This document shows, piece after piece, positions 22,268 to 35,052 of a stretch of DNA of 64,000 nucleotides. The notes below the pieces were generated by a model. It ran no database searches. It saw only the letters and a list, made by a program, of their open reading frames with translations, and was not told the DNA's origin. This DNA comes from Asterias rubens (Eukaryota; Echinodermata; Asteroidea; Forcipulatida; Asteriidae). A program made the translations under genes and the position numbers. Position 1 is the stretch's first letter; every line of letters starts with the position of its first letter. The stretch lies in the NCBI RefSeq assembly GCF_902459465.1, contig NC_047080.1, positions 6,797,214 through 6,861,213 of the forward strand. Direction: 5' to 3'.

Positions 22268-22374
22268 GTTTGATACTAACTCGGAACACGTCTGAATTAT
22301 CACGGTATTCCGTCTTTTCCTGATAAAATATCTCGGAAACGTGGCAACTCGGAAGGTCACTTTAAGCTTCCGTA
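22268..22374 (-). repeat. Unique terminal inverted repeat, copy 1 right
   Basis: Inverse of the left end, finishing GGTCACTTTAAGCTTCCGTA, followed by the CAAAAG target duplication (22375-22380). Confidence 0.9.
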
Positions 22375-22380
22375 CAAAAG

Positions 22381-22876
22381 GGCCAAAAGCTAAATAAAAT
22401 AAAAACTAACTAACTATATTTTTGAAAACTAACATAAAAAACGAAAACCAAAGAACAATTACAATTAATAAAAGATAAACAATAATACCAATAATAAAAC
22501 AAACGAAATTTATGTGTTGATCGTAAATACAGAGCACCAAAAGTGTAAAATGAATAAAAAAAATAAAAAACCAAAAAAAAACAAAACAGCATACTGTTAA
22601 TTTAGACTAAAGGGAAAAGATGAACAATTAATAAAAACTTGAAACAGTATGAACAAATATTAATCCACTAGAAAAAAATATTACACTAAATTTAAAAAAG
22701 GTTATAATTAAAAAATGTTTGTCCCTTTAAAAATAAAGACACGAAATGATTTTAAATTAACAATAAAAGAAAACTATCAAAAAAAATAATCCATTTGAAA
22801 AAAACGGCACTAAATTAAAAATAAATAATAATAAAAGAAATGTTTGTCCCTTAAAAATAATTAAACGAAATGTTTT
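22381..22876. repeat. Left arm of the AT-rich foldback element
   Basis: A-rich strand with tandem modules of about 130 bp (ATGTTTGTCCCTT...AACGAAATGNTTTTAAA). It is the inverse of 38150-38630. No gene. Confidence 0.75.
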
Positions 22877-22882
22877 TAAAAC
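22877..22882. repeat. Target duplication of transposon copy 2, left
   Basis: TAAAAC directly before TACGGAAGC. The same six bases follow the right terminus at 36332-36337. Confidence 0.9.
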
Positions 22883-22985
22883 TACGGAAGCTTAAAGTGA
22901 CCTTCCGAGTTGCCGCGTGTCCGAGTTATTTTATCAGGAAAAGACGGAATACCGTGATATTTCAGACGTGTTCCGAGTTAGTACC

Positions 22986-23935
22986 TCTCAGAAAGACGTC
23001 TTTCCCCGATACCGTATCTCAGAATGACGCCTTTCCCTGATACCGTATCTCAGAAAGACGTCTTTCCCTGATACCGTATCTATGAAAGACGTCTTTCCCT
23101 GATATCGCATCTATGAAAGACGTCTTTCCTTGATATCGTATCTATGAAAGACGTCTTTCCCTGATACCGTATCTATGAAATCCGTCTTTCCCTGAAACCG
23201 TATCTCAGAAAGACGTCTTTTCCTGATACCGTAGAACGGAAAGACGTCTTTCCAGGAAAACGTATTACGGAAAGACGTCTTTCACCGATACCATTATCTC
23301 AAAAAGACGTCTTTCCCTGACACTGTATCTCAGAAATCCGTCTTTCCCTAAAAACGTGTCTCAAAAAGACGACTTTCCTTGATACCGTATCTCAGAAAGA
23401 CGTCTTTCCCTGATACCATATCTCGGAAAGACGTCTTTCCCTGAAACCGTATTACGGAAAGACGTCTTTCCCTGAAACCGTATCTCAGAAAGACGTCTTT
23501 CCCTGAAACCGTTTTACGGAAAGACGTCTTTCCCTGATACCGTATTACGGAAAGACGTCTTTACCCGATACCGTATCTCAGAAAGACGACTTTCCCTGAT
23601 ACCGTATCTCGGAAAGACGTCTTTCCCTGAAACCGTATAACGGAAAGACGTCATGCCCTGCCGTATCTCAGAAATCCGTCTTTTCCTGATACCGTATTTC
23701 AGAAAGACGTCTTTCCCTGATACCGTATCTATGAAAGACACCTTTCTCTAATACCGTATCTCAGAAAGACGTCTTTCCCTGATACCGTATAACGGAAAGA
23801 CGTCTTCCCCTGAAACCGTATCTCAGAAAGACGTCTTTCCCTGATACCGTATCTATGAAAGACACCTTTCTCTAATACCGTATCTCAGAAAGACGTCTTT
23901 CCCGATACCTTATCTTTGAAAGACGTCTCTCTAAG
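22986..23935 (+). repeat. 31-bp palindromic minisatellite array, copy 2 left
   Basis: About 30 units of the GAAAGACGTCTTTC minisatellite. It is shorter than the left array of copy 1, so the arrays change in length between copies. Confidence 0.95.
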
Positions 23936-24257
23936 ATATATTAGCCACGTTGAACTCATATTTAATCGTAACTGTGATCATAGTCAAGAACCCACCATTT
24001 CGGAGTCTCTATACCTCCTTCAGAGTCGTCATTCCAATTGGTAAGTACGCTGAAATAACATTTAATCATATTATTTCGGAAATGTTTGATTTAAAACCCC
24101 ATTGCCAACAATCCCAAGTTAAAATTACATGTCAAGCAACAGTTGATCAAGGTTAAGTTATATATTACTATGGTATTTTACAATATATGCTAGAACCTTT
24201 CATGCTACTGGCAGAGAAAATGTTCAGGTTGTAGAATTCTTTTTCTTTTGTTTGAAG

Positions 24258-25505
24258 GTCGTTGTGATACTGCTCGTACAGGAGGTACCTGCACCTCGAA
24301 ATCGTGGCGACATCATCGCACGGGGTCTCAACAGAGAGCAACTCATAGCACTCTATTTTCAAAGCGGTTACACAGCATTACAAATTTGCTCTGTCTTGGC
24401 TCTTCATCACCAGATTTGTCTAAGCATCCGGCATTTGCGCAGGTTACTATGGTCTATGGGACTGCGGATACACAGCCAACATGCTCCCGCCCATGAACTA
24501 GTTGCTGCTTTGAGAAATGAGCTGAGAGGCAGCGGTAGGTTACTTGGTTATCGCCTGATGTGGCATAGACTCAATTATCACTATGGTCTCCGGGTGTCTC
24601 AGAACATCACAAGACAACTTCTTGGCATTCTCGACCCCGAAGGAGTTCGGATGAGATCACGTGGGCGACTTTTGAGGAGACAATATTTTTGTAGTGGGCC
24701 AAATCATATTTGGCACATTGATGGTTATGACAAACTGAAACAATTTGGATTCGCAATACATGGTGCCATCGATGGCTTCTCGCGCAAGGTCCTGTGGCTC
24801 TACGTCGGTCCGAGCAACAACAACCCACAATACATAGCTGGATTCTTTTTGGAGCAGGTGAAACGTGCAAGGGGCGTGCCGACAATACTGAGGTGTGATC
24901 GAGGGACCGAAAACAGCATTGTCCGAACACTGCAGATAGCGCTTCGAACAGGTCATGACGATGAGTTATCAGGATTGCAAAGTTTCATGTACGGCCGATC
25001 TACCAGCAACCAACGAATAGAGTGTTTCTGGGCTCAACTAAGACGTATGCTGGTACATTTCTGGATCAACTTTTTTAGAGATATGAGGGACAGAGGAATA
25101 TTTGACAATACGAATGTAATACACATCGAAAGTGTACGGTTTTGCTTTACCTCACTACTGCAAAACGAACTAAACCAAGCGGTGTACTTATGGAACAATC
25201 ATTCTATTCGGCGTCAGAACTTCCACAATGAGTGTCCATCCGGTAAACCAAACTTACTGTACCACACACCCGAAATATTTGGGATGACTGATCGACTGAA
25301 GCCTTTGTTGCATAGTTTAGATGAAATAAATGTAGTTGAAGCTCAGTACTCTAGAAGGTATCCTCAATACGGATGCAGTGAGCAGTTTGTACAAGTTATT
25401 ACAGAAATAGTAGGACAGAACATTGACAATTTTGAAATGCCCACTACCGCTGACGAAGCACTGGCGTTGTACACAAGAGTTTTGGCGATCATCGATATGA
25501 TTTAA
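24258..25505 (+). CDS. IS3-like DDE transposase, copy 2
   Basis: An uninterrupted exon after the same acceptor (TTTGAAG|GTC). It has the same helix-turn-helix segments and the same triad in HIDGYDKL, RCDRGTE and QRIECFW. It differs from copy 1 at about ten residues, for example GDIIARG for GDFIAQG, LYVG for LFVG, and SRRYPQ for SRKYPQ, with no stop or shift. The 12-base stretch that supplies a candidate ATG in copy 1 is absent near 24031, so this copy may lack its own start unless a further upstream exon exists. Confidence 0.9.
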   Translation, partial: VVVILLVQEVPAPRNRGDIIARGLNREQLIALYFQSGYTALQICSVLALHHQICLSIRHLRRLLWSMGLRIHSQHAPAHELVAALRNELRGSGRLLGYRLMWHRLNYHYGLRVSQNITRQLLGILDPEGVRMRSRGRLLRRQYFCSGPNHIWHIDGYDKLKQFGFAIHGAIDGFSRKVLWLYVGPSNNNPQYIAGFFLEQVKRARGVPTILRCDRGTENSIVRTLQIALRTGHDDELSGLQSFMYGRSTSNQRIECFWAQLRRMLVHFWINFFRDMRDRGIFDNTNVIHIESVRFCFTSLLQNELNQAVYLWNNHSIRRQNFHNECPSGKPNLLYHTPEIFGMTDRLKPLLHSLDEINVVEAQYSRRYPQYGCSEQFVQVITEIVGQNIDNFEMPTTADEALALYTRVLAIIDMI

Positions 25506-26248
25506 ATATTTTGTAAACATTAACAGCAAGGAAACTCAACAAAATGGAACTATTTTTAAAACTTTAAAGCCGAAACAGAGCTTGCCCTTTTTAGTTTCAT
25601 TTATTTAATTGTTTATGTAAATTTTGTGTGAAGAGAGTTTGCAAGTTTGAAGCCAGAAAAGGACGCAGTCCAGCTTGCTTTCATTTATTAACTGCATGGT
25701 TTCTACATGTTGTGCTTTTATTGGCTTAAATTCATGCAGGTGTACAATATAGAAGTGTTATTTATGGGAAAGTTAGAACGGAGCCGTACCACTCATTGAG
25801 TTAGCAAAGTAAATTGTTCTCGCAATGTTGACTTGTTTCATCGCTTCAGTCGACTCACAAACAATAAGTCGACTTACTGACATAATTTATCTCGTTTGGG
25901 GAGGGATCATAATCGTAGCATTGGCAAGTCAAGCGACGTCGAGCAGTGTTCAGGGACTCCACGATTAACAGTCGTCATCACCGATTCCCTTGATTTTTCT
26001 CCATCATTATTAATAAACACCTAAAACTGTCAACCAAGTCGGGCCGTTTAATACATTGTTGAGTTAGTTCGTTTAGCCAAAGTTGTTAATTGTGCGCAAC
26101 TTACATGTTAAGAAAACAAATAAATATTCCGCTCTTACTTTGACCTGTGAATTTAGTGACTCCCTTTCCTGTGTTTCGTTTCTCAATATCAATCTTGATT
26201 GCTAAGCAAAGTGCGACATACAAAACTCAAGAACATGTGCTTTGTGCG
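25506..26248 (+). other. 3' region of transposon copy 2
   Basis: Near-identical to 17903-18640. The match ends at about 26248 (CTTTGTGCGGT), where copy-2-specific sequence begins. Confidence 0.6.
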
Positions 26249-26529
26249 GTAGATGTTAGTTTCCAAACGCCAGGAGTCGATCGTTACACGTGAAAAGGAT
26301 CCGAAATAACCACACTGGTAAGAACGCTTTTAGACTTGACCAAGTCCGTCCAGAATTTGTCTTGTTGCGAGTCGATCGGACCCACTGCAGGGGTACATAC
26401 GTATCACTCTCCACGTTGCAAAACTTCTCAACACGAACGTACGTTATCATTCAAGTTAAGGCCAATCAAAGACTGGTCTATTCCCTTTCAGTACACAAGA
26501 GATTCATCTAGTTCTGCTGATTTTATTAT

Positions 26530-29430
26530 ATTTTTATGAAGCTGTCTGGTATTTATTTCAGATTTTTAAATATTTAAGACCGAGAGTCCCCCCTAAAATT
26601 GCTTCATATACTGTGACAAGTCACTGTGCCGTGCGTACAGTTTAAGATTTCATTTTATCATAATTTGATAAAGCTCCATGTATTTATTTTAGATTATTGA
26701 AAATTAAAGAGCACGCGAGTCCGTTTGCAGCATAGGCTACTGTGCGTGTGTAAACAACGTACACCGCTGTGTGCACAGTTTACGATTTCATCAACGCCAC
26801 GGGTCGATTTGTAAAACGGTTTATCAATACGGTATTATTCAAATTAGACCAATCAAAGACTGGCATTACCTAAACAAAGCATTCATGTAGCATTACTGAT
26901 TTTATCATAATTCTAAAAAGCTCCGCTATATTGATTTCAGATTTTTGAAAATTACACACCACGAGTCCCTTTGCAGCATACTGTGCGCGTGTACTGGGTA
27001 CTTCACTACTGTGCGCACAGTTTAAGATTTCATCAACGCCACGGGTCGATTTGTAAAACAGTTTATAAACACGTTATCATTTAAACGAAGCCAATCAAAG
27101 ACTGTCATTACCTATACAAAGCATTCATGTAGCATTACTGATTTTATCATAATTTTATAAAGCTCCGTTATATTGATTTCAGATTTTTTGAAAATTACAC
27201 ACCACGAGTCCCTTTGCAGCATACTTTGTATGTGTAAATCACTGCTGTGCGTACAGTTTCAGATTTCATCAACGCCACGGGTCGATTTGTAAAACAGTTT
27301 ATCAACACGTTATCATTCAAACGAAGCCAATCAAAGACTGTCATTACCTAAACAAAGCATTCATGTAGCATTACTGATTTTATCATAATTTTATAAAGCT
27401 CCGTTATATTTATTTCAGATTTCTGAAAATTACACACTACGAGTCCCTTTGCAGCATACTGTGCGCGTGTACTACACTGCTGTGCGCACAGTTTTAAATT
27501 TCATCAACGCCACGGGTCGATTTGTAAAACGGTTTATCAATACGTTATCATTCGAACGAAGCCAATCAAAGACTGTCATTACCTAAACAAAGCATTCATG
27601 TAGCATTACTGATTTTATCATAATTTTATAAAGCTCCGTTATATTTATTTCAGATTTCTGAAAATTACACACTACGAGTCCCTTTGCAGCATACTGTGCG
27701 CGTGTACTACACTGCTGTGCGCACAGTTTTAAATTTCATCAACGCCACGGGTCGATTTGTAAAACAGTTTATCAACATGTTATCATTTAAACGAAGCCAA
27801 TCCAAGACGGTCATTACCTAACCAAAGCATTCATGTAGCATTACTGATTTTATCATAATTTTATAAAGCTCCGTTATATTGATTTCAGATTTTTGAAAAT
27901 TACTCACCACGAGTCCCTTTGCAGCATAGTTTGCATGTGTACACATCGCTGCTGTGCGTACAGTTAACGATTTCATCAACGCCACGGGTCGGTTTGTAAA
28001 ACGGTTTATCAATACGTTTTTATTCAAACAAAGCCAATCAATGACTGCCATTACCTAAACAAAGCATTCATGTAGCATTACTGTTTTTATCATAATTTTA
28101 TAAAGCTCCGTTATATTTATTTCAGAGTTTTGAAAATTACACACGACGAGTCCCTTTGCAGCATACTGTGCGCGTGTACTACACTGCTGTGCGCACAGTT
28201 TAAGATTTCATCAACGCCACGGGTCGATTTGTAAAACAGTTTATCAATACGGTATCATTCAAATTATGCAAAACAAAGACTGTCATTAACCAAACAAAGG
28301 ATTCATGTAGCATTACTGATTTTATCATAATTTTATGCAGCTCCGTCATATTTATTTCCGATTTTTGAAAATTACACACCACGAGTCCCTTTGCAGCATA
28401 CTGTGCGCGTGTACTACACTAACACTGCTATGCGTACAGTTAACGATTTCATCAACGCCACGGGTCGATTTGTAAATCGGTGTATCAATTCGGTATCATT
28501 CAAATTAGACCAATCAAAGACTCTCATTACCTAAACAAAGCATTCATGTAGCATTACTGATTTTATCATATTTTTATAAACCTCCATTATATTTGTTTCA
28601 GATTTTTGAAAACGACACACAACGAGTCCCTTTGCAGCATACTGTGCGTGTGTACAACACTGCTGTGCGTCAATTTACAATTGCATCAACGCCACGGGTC
28701 GATTTGTAAAACAGTTTATCAACATGTTATCATTTAAACGAAGCCAATCCAAGACGGTCATTACCTAAACAAAGCATTCATGTAGCATTACTGATTTTAT
28801 CATAGTTTTATAAAGCTCCGTTACATTTATTTCAGATTTTTGAAAATTACACACCACGAGTCCCTTTGCAGCATACTGTGCGCGTGTACTGGGTACTTCA
28901 CTACTGTGCGCACAGTTTAAGATTTCATCAACGCCACGGGTCGATTTGTAAAACAGTTTATAAACACGTTATCATTCAAACGAAGCCAATCAAAGACTGT
29001 CATTACCTATACAAAGCATTCATGTAGCATTACTGATTTTATCATAATTTTATGCAGCTCCGTCATATTTATTTCCGATTTTTGAAAATTACACACCACG
29101 AGTCCCTTTGCAGCATACTGTGCGCGTGTACTACACTAACACTGCTATGCGTACAGTTTACGATTTCATCAACGCCACGGGCCGATTTGAAAAATCGATT
29201 TATCAACACAGTACTTTTCAAACGAAGCCAATCAAATACTTTCATTCCCTTAACAAAGTATTCATGTAGCATTACTGATTTTATCATGTTTTTGTAAAGC
29301 TTCATTATATTTATGTCAGATTTTTGAAAATTAAAGACCACGAGTCCCTTTGCAGCGTATTGTGCGTGTGTACAACACTGCTGTGCGCACAGTTTAAGAT
29401 TTCACCAACGATTTGTGGAACAGTTTATCG
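26530..29430 (+). repeat. Satellite of about 237 bp, forward array
   Basis: About 12 units of 234-242 bp. Using CATCAACGCCACGG as a landmark they fall at about 26789, 27031, 27267, 27502, 27737, 27974, 28209, 28450, 28684, 28926 and 29167, with a decayed one at 29403. Each unit has a GCCAATCAAAGACTG CCAAT-like box, a TTATAAAGCTCC TATA-like word, and GAGTCCCTTTGCAGCATA. Open frames differ from unit to unit. Confidence 0.95.
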
Positions 29431-31060
29431 AAAGGACCCGCCCTTTGATGGTCGTTCGCTGATCGTCCTACAACTTACACGAATGTAGAAAACGATTGCT
29501 GGTGATGGACTGGAAGCAATGGTTTGCATGTATTCAATTCCAAATAATATGAAACAAACAACTTAACTTACATCTAAACTGAAGACACGCCGTTTTGTTT
29601 CTCTTGTGAATGGGAGTAAGACAACATTTATTGAATTTAGCAAAACGAGTATAATGACGTTTAAGAACAATCTGTTAATATAAAACAATAAAAGCAGTGA
29701 AAAGAGTTAACAACTGTTTTAAGCATTTGCAAGTTTCGACGAGTAACAAATATAATGGCAAGTTAATCCATTAATTTTGTTATGTGCATGGTGTTTATAC
29801 TCGTTAAGTTCACCACTCAAAAACTTAACAATTCATCCATTAGAGATAGCATTCAAGTTCGCTGGAGTTTCTTGAAGGGTGTGTCTTTTCATTTAAACTC
29901 ATTTTTGGCCACTCATTTTTTGGATTGTGCAATGTAAAACATAACACTTGGTTAAAAAGTTGCTTCCTTTATTATTTAGGTTTTTTGGTCAAATTTTGCA
30001 AATGAGCAGTCAATTTTATTTTCATGCGTTCGAATTCAAGCTGTTTTGCCTCTCCAGTTGTTACTGCGTTTCAAATTCAAAATTCGGCCATTCAATTTTG
30101 TTTTGAGTCGAGTCAAATTCCTGTAGCACTCTGTTCAATGTAGCGTACCGTCATTCTTGTTCGTGACACAACCGCCTCAAGAAGCGTCTGCGAATTTGAA
30201 TGCTGCTTTGATGAATTTTAAATTGAATGATTATTTTGTTAAATCGAATGCAACATTACCATTAGGCCAAAAATTACAGTTGAACAACATTTGCCAAGAT
30301 ACCTGTCGCACAATTTTTGTTTTTTAGGTAAGTCTTGGTCATTTTCCATTACATACACCTCCCCCCCCCCCCCCCCCACCAACCCCCAAAATAAATACAA
30401 AATGAATGAATAAATATAGGATGGATTCTCCATTTCAAAAGGTTGCGCTCGATCTAAAATTGAATGCAGTACCTACCGTACCTACCAGTACTCGGAAAAT
30501 GAGTAAATGACGCTGTCAAATTTGCTGCATTGTCTCCACGGTTATTATTAGACCGTGGGATTCATCATCAAAAAGGGCGCTAGTTTTCGAGTTATCTGCA
30601 ACTACCTAAACTTTTCCCCCAGATTTACTTATGGTAGACTTTCATAAAATGTTAAAGTTGTCAAGGGTAAAACTTGCACAGTAATGAGTTGTTTTAGTTA
30701 GAAATTAATTACAAGAAAAAAGCGCCCTCTGTGGTCGAAACTGGAGAACGGTGCTCAAACTGTATGGGCAAATCAATACGGCACAAACGAATTGGGAAGT
30801 TACCGGATAATTTATTTTAGTGTCCTTTACAGGTTAACAGCTTTTTCCCCCATAGTGTTTTTCAATTGTTTGAATTACTGTCACCCACAAACAGGCTTTA
30901 ATTAAATCTAAATTAAATAGATAACTTGAAAGGAAATAGAAGGATATTGTATATACAAGAGATACACATTTTTATTTTCTCACCATTTTTTTGTGTATTT
31001 CTTTCTTCTCTTCAGATGCCACATTTGTGGTATAAAAATCATAAATAAATCTGACGGAGC
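29431..31060. other. Spacer between inverted satellite arrays
   Basis: Apparently single-copy AT-rich sequence with a poly-C tract at about 30361-30377 and no recognisable gene. Confidence 0.5.
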
Positions 31061-32890
31061 GTTAAACGAAATACATTATAAAATCAGTAATGCTACAAGA
31101 TTGCTTTGTTAAGGTAATGGCAGTCTTTGATTGGCTTCGTTTGAACAATAACTGTTTTATCTATCGACCCGTGGCGTTGGTGAAATCTTAAACTGTACGC
31201 ACAGCAGTGTGGTACACATACAAAGTATGCTGCAAAGGGACTCGTGGTGTGTAATTTTCAAAAATCTGAAATAAATATAACGGAGCTTTATAAAATTATG
31301 ATTAAATCAGTATTGCTACATGAATGCTTTGTTTGAGTACTGGCAGTCTTTGATTGGCTTCGTTTGAACAATAACATGTTGATAAACTGTTTTATAAATC
31401 GACCCGTGGCGTTGATGAAATCTTAAACTGTACGCACAGCAGTGTAGTACACATACAAAGTATGCTGCAAAGGGACTCGTGGTGTGTAATTTTCAAAAAT
31501 CTGAAATAAATATAACGGAGCTTTATAAAATTATGATTAAATCAGTATTGCTACATGAATGCTTTGTTTGAGTACTGGCAGTCTTGGATTGGCTTCGTTT
31601 GAATGATAACGTATTGATAAACCGATTTACATATCGACCCGTGGCGTTGATGAAATTGTAAATTGACGCACAGCAGTGATGTACACCATAAAGTATGCTG
31701 CAAAGGGACTCGTGGTGTGTAATTTTCGAAAAACTGAAATAAATATAACGGAGCTTTATAAAATTATGATAAAATCAGTAATGCTACATGAATGCTTTTT
31801 ATAGGGAATGACAGTCTTTGATTGGCTTCGTTTGAATGATAACGTATTGATAAAGCGTTTTACAAATCGACCCGTGGCGTTGATGAAATTGTAAACTGTA
31901 CGCACAGCAGTGTTGTACACACGCACAGTATGCTGCAAAGGGACTCGTTGTGTGTAGTTTTCAAAAATCTGAAACAAATATAATGGAGGTTTATAAAAAA
32001 TATGATAAAATCAGTAATGCTACATGAATGCTTTGTTTAGGTAATGAGAGTCTTTGATTGGTCTAATTTGAATGATACCGAATTGATACACCGATTTACA
32101 AATCGACCCGTGGCGTTGAAATCTTAAACTGTACGCACAGCAGTGTAGTACACATACAGAGTATGCTGCAAAGGGACTCGTGGTGTGTAATTTTCAAAAA
32201 TCTGAAATAAATATAACGGAGCTTTATAAAATTATGATTAAATCAGTATGCTACATGAATGCTTTGTTTGAGTACTGGCAGTCTTGGATTGGCTTCGTTT
32301 GAACAATAACATGTTGATAAACTGTTTTATAAATCGACCCGTGGCGTTGATGAAATCTTAAGCTGTACACACAGCAGTGTAGTACACATACAAAGTATGC
32401 TGCAAAGGGACTCGTGGTGTGTAATTTTCAAAAATCTGAAATAAACGGAGCTTTATAAAATTATGATTAAATCAGTAGTGCTACATGAATCCTTTGTTTG
32501 GTTAATGCCGGTCTTTGTTAGGCACAATTTGAATGATACCGTATTGATAAACTGTTTTACAAATCGACCCGTGGCGTTGATGAAATCTTAAACTGTGCGC
32601 ACAGCGGTGTTGGATACACACGAACAGTAGCCTATGCTGCGACAGGACTCGCGTGGTCTTTAATTTTCAAAAATCTGAAATAAATATAATGGAGCTTCAT
32701 AAAATTATGATAAAATCAGTAATGCTACATGAATGCTTTGTTTAGGGACTGGCAGGCTTTGATTGGTTTCGTTTGAACAATAACGTGTTGATAAACTGTT
32801 TTTACAGATCGACCCGTGGCGTTGATGAAATCGTAAACTGATGCACACGCACAGTATGCTGCAAAGGGACTCGTGGTCTTAAATTTTTTC
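31060..32890 (-). repeat. Satellite of about 237 bp, inverted array
   Basis: About 8 units of the same satellite in reverse orientation (ATCGACCCGTGGCGTTGATG at intervals of 231-245 bp). With the forward array this makes a foldback several kilobases long inside transposon copy 2. Confidence 0.95.
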
Positions 32891-35050
32891 AGTAAAGAAT
32901 CCACATATTAAAAAAAAAAATTACACCCTAAATAAAAAATTAAAAATGAAGTCGTGTTTTTAGGGCACATGCAGTCTTTACATTTACCAAACTCCTGGCA
33001 CTGCAGCTTCTCCAGATTGTGAACTGTCCTTTTCTATGGCTAGCCTATAAACTGTATAGGCCTAGCTATACATAATTTTACAAAGAATAGATTTAAATCA
33101 TTCAAGGTTTGGAAATCGCTGGTGCCCGCCACCCTCGATTGTCGGACTGGACATTACACAAGAAGTTAAGGGATCCCGAGTCTTATGAGGGGTCCTTTCG
33201 GCGATGACTTGATACTTCAGCTTAGTGGCATAGTAAACTTTGTTCGTTTTTTATTTTTGTAACTTTTTAAAGGTAGTGTTGACTTGAAAGACATCTTACA
33301 ATGCGTTATCAAAGTTCCCCGTGAGTTCAGAAAAAGTTGTCACGTTTGCGAGCCGCAAGCCCCCAAACCAAGTAACCGAGATTTTTATCACCACTTAGTT
33401 TTAAGGTCATGACCCCTATGCCAAGATATAATATTCAGTCATTACATGCTAGAGGATGGTTGTTTGTGTGGGCCAGTTGGATTTATTTACAACCTGTTTA
33501 AGCTCTGGCGACTAAAGGGGTACACAAAGAGACCCTGACACAAGACACGGATCCCATTACTGCACTAAGCTATTGAGGCACCCTGGGGCTGCTGTCTTTC
33601 AATACTCTGAAGTGGTTATGGTCTGGCCAATGGGAGTCTACGGGCCTGTGTAGTACCGTAGACCAGGGGTGAGGATTACAGAATCTTGGCCTAATGTACC
33701 CATTGAAGAAAAACAAATATGACCGTATTTGGTAACATGTGGAGAATTTTACCACCCCTCGGTTCAAATCTATCCACGCATGACGTTCAAACAAAACAAT
33801 AGGCCCTACACAGTCAAATTTGTTTGGAATTCAAAATATCAGGAAATATTAGTTTTTGACTGTGTAGGGTCTAAATTGTGTTTGAATGTTATACGCGGAT
33901 AGAATAGCATAACAATTGGGGGGGGGGGGGCTTTAAACGAAGCAATTTATCAGTTTACTTGCAACTATTGCGATCTCTTCTATAAAAAGTAGGCTTTCGC
34001 ATAAGGATAAACGGCGCGCTTAAAACAGAAAATAGAACACGAAGAATAAGTCAAACGAATACCCAAAGCGATTTCAATGAACAACAAACAAACAAGTCAT
34101 CAAGAATTCCGGGTGCCTGAAGGTGCCTGTCTTTATTGTATGTCTCCCTTCATACATTTTTTTTACATTGACATGTTTCATTGCACATAACAATATTGAA
34201 CAATATCTACAGCGTGCACTTCTTTTACCGTTTTATCACTGACGACATTCACAACTTGCATAATACGTTCAGTTGGTTGGTTTAAACAAACTTCTCATAA
34301 AATGTATTTAAACATCTGAGGAAAAATATAACTTTGTAAAAAAAGCAATTTTTTACTTTATAAGGTTAATACAAAAATATTCATAATCTTACTAGATGGC
34401 TGTATTTCTTTGCATTAAAGTTGTGTTAACATGACTCCGGAAAAGATTTGCTCAGTTCAATTTGTTTCAATATTTCGTTAGAAACAAAATGGGCAATTAC
34501 AACGAAAGTGGCATCTTATTCGATGTCGACACTTTTTCCACACATGTGCTGTTTCATCTCAACAGGAGGAATGGTTTAGGAGTCCCATGGAATGACGCAC
34601 TACAAAGCATCAGTATAATTCCCATTTTGTGAGTTACCGGTACTCTTGCCCATAATTGTGGTACGAACAGTCGAATAACGAGAGATCACAACAATGAATG
34701 ATAAATTTAGATCAGTAAATTGGAAAAACCACATTTTCACTTGCCAACTGCACTCCCGCTAAAATATTTGTTCAGATTCAAATATTTCTTCCCTTACCTT
34801 TTAGCCTAGTATAATTGTTATTTGTACACCGCAGTTTCTATTGTGTCCTATAATTAAAACTAGTATTGCTTTCCCTTAAGACAAAATACTACACACATTT
34901 TTTTTCTAAAATTAACAGCCAAAGACTATGACGTAAGCAAGTTACCTTTGATATCACATTTTTATAAATTTGCCACAAAGTCTGTAAAAAATAACTTGCA
35001 TAACTCAGATATAGAAGAAAGAAACTTTAAACAAGAAACATGAAACATGA
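32890..35050 (+). other. Non-coding right-hand interior of transposon copy 2
   Basis: Near-identical to 19190-21340 of copy 1, including the poly-G tract at about 33919-33930. No gene. Confidence 0.6.
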
Positions 35051-35052
35051 AA

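Larger units (their letters stand above)
14958..22374 (+). mobile_element. IS3-like DDE DNA transposon, copy 1 (complete)
   Basis: A 7,417-bp element with inverted ends starting TACGGAAGCTTAAAGTGACC at both termini. About 103 bp of unique inverted end is followed on each side by a minisatellite array in opposite orientation. One transposase exon lies at 16655-17902. It is flanked by CAAAAG on both sides. The uninterrupted sequence (GGCGGCCAAAAGGGCCAAAAG, read on the minus strand) survives in the opposite arm of the foldback element at about 38609-38629, which confirms the insertion. The IS3EU superfamily is my suggestion, based on the IS3-like protein and 6-bp duplications. Confidence 0.9.
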
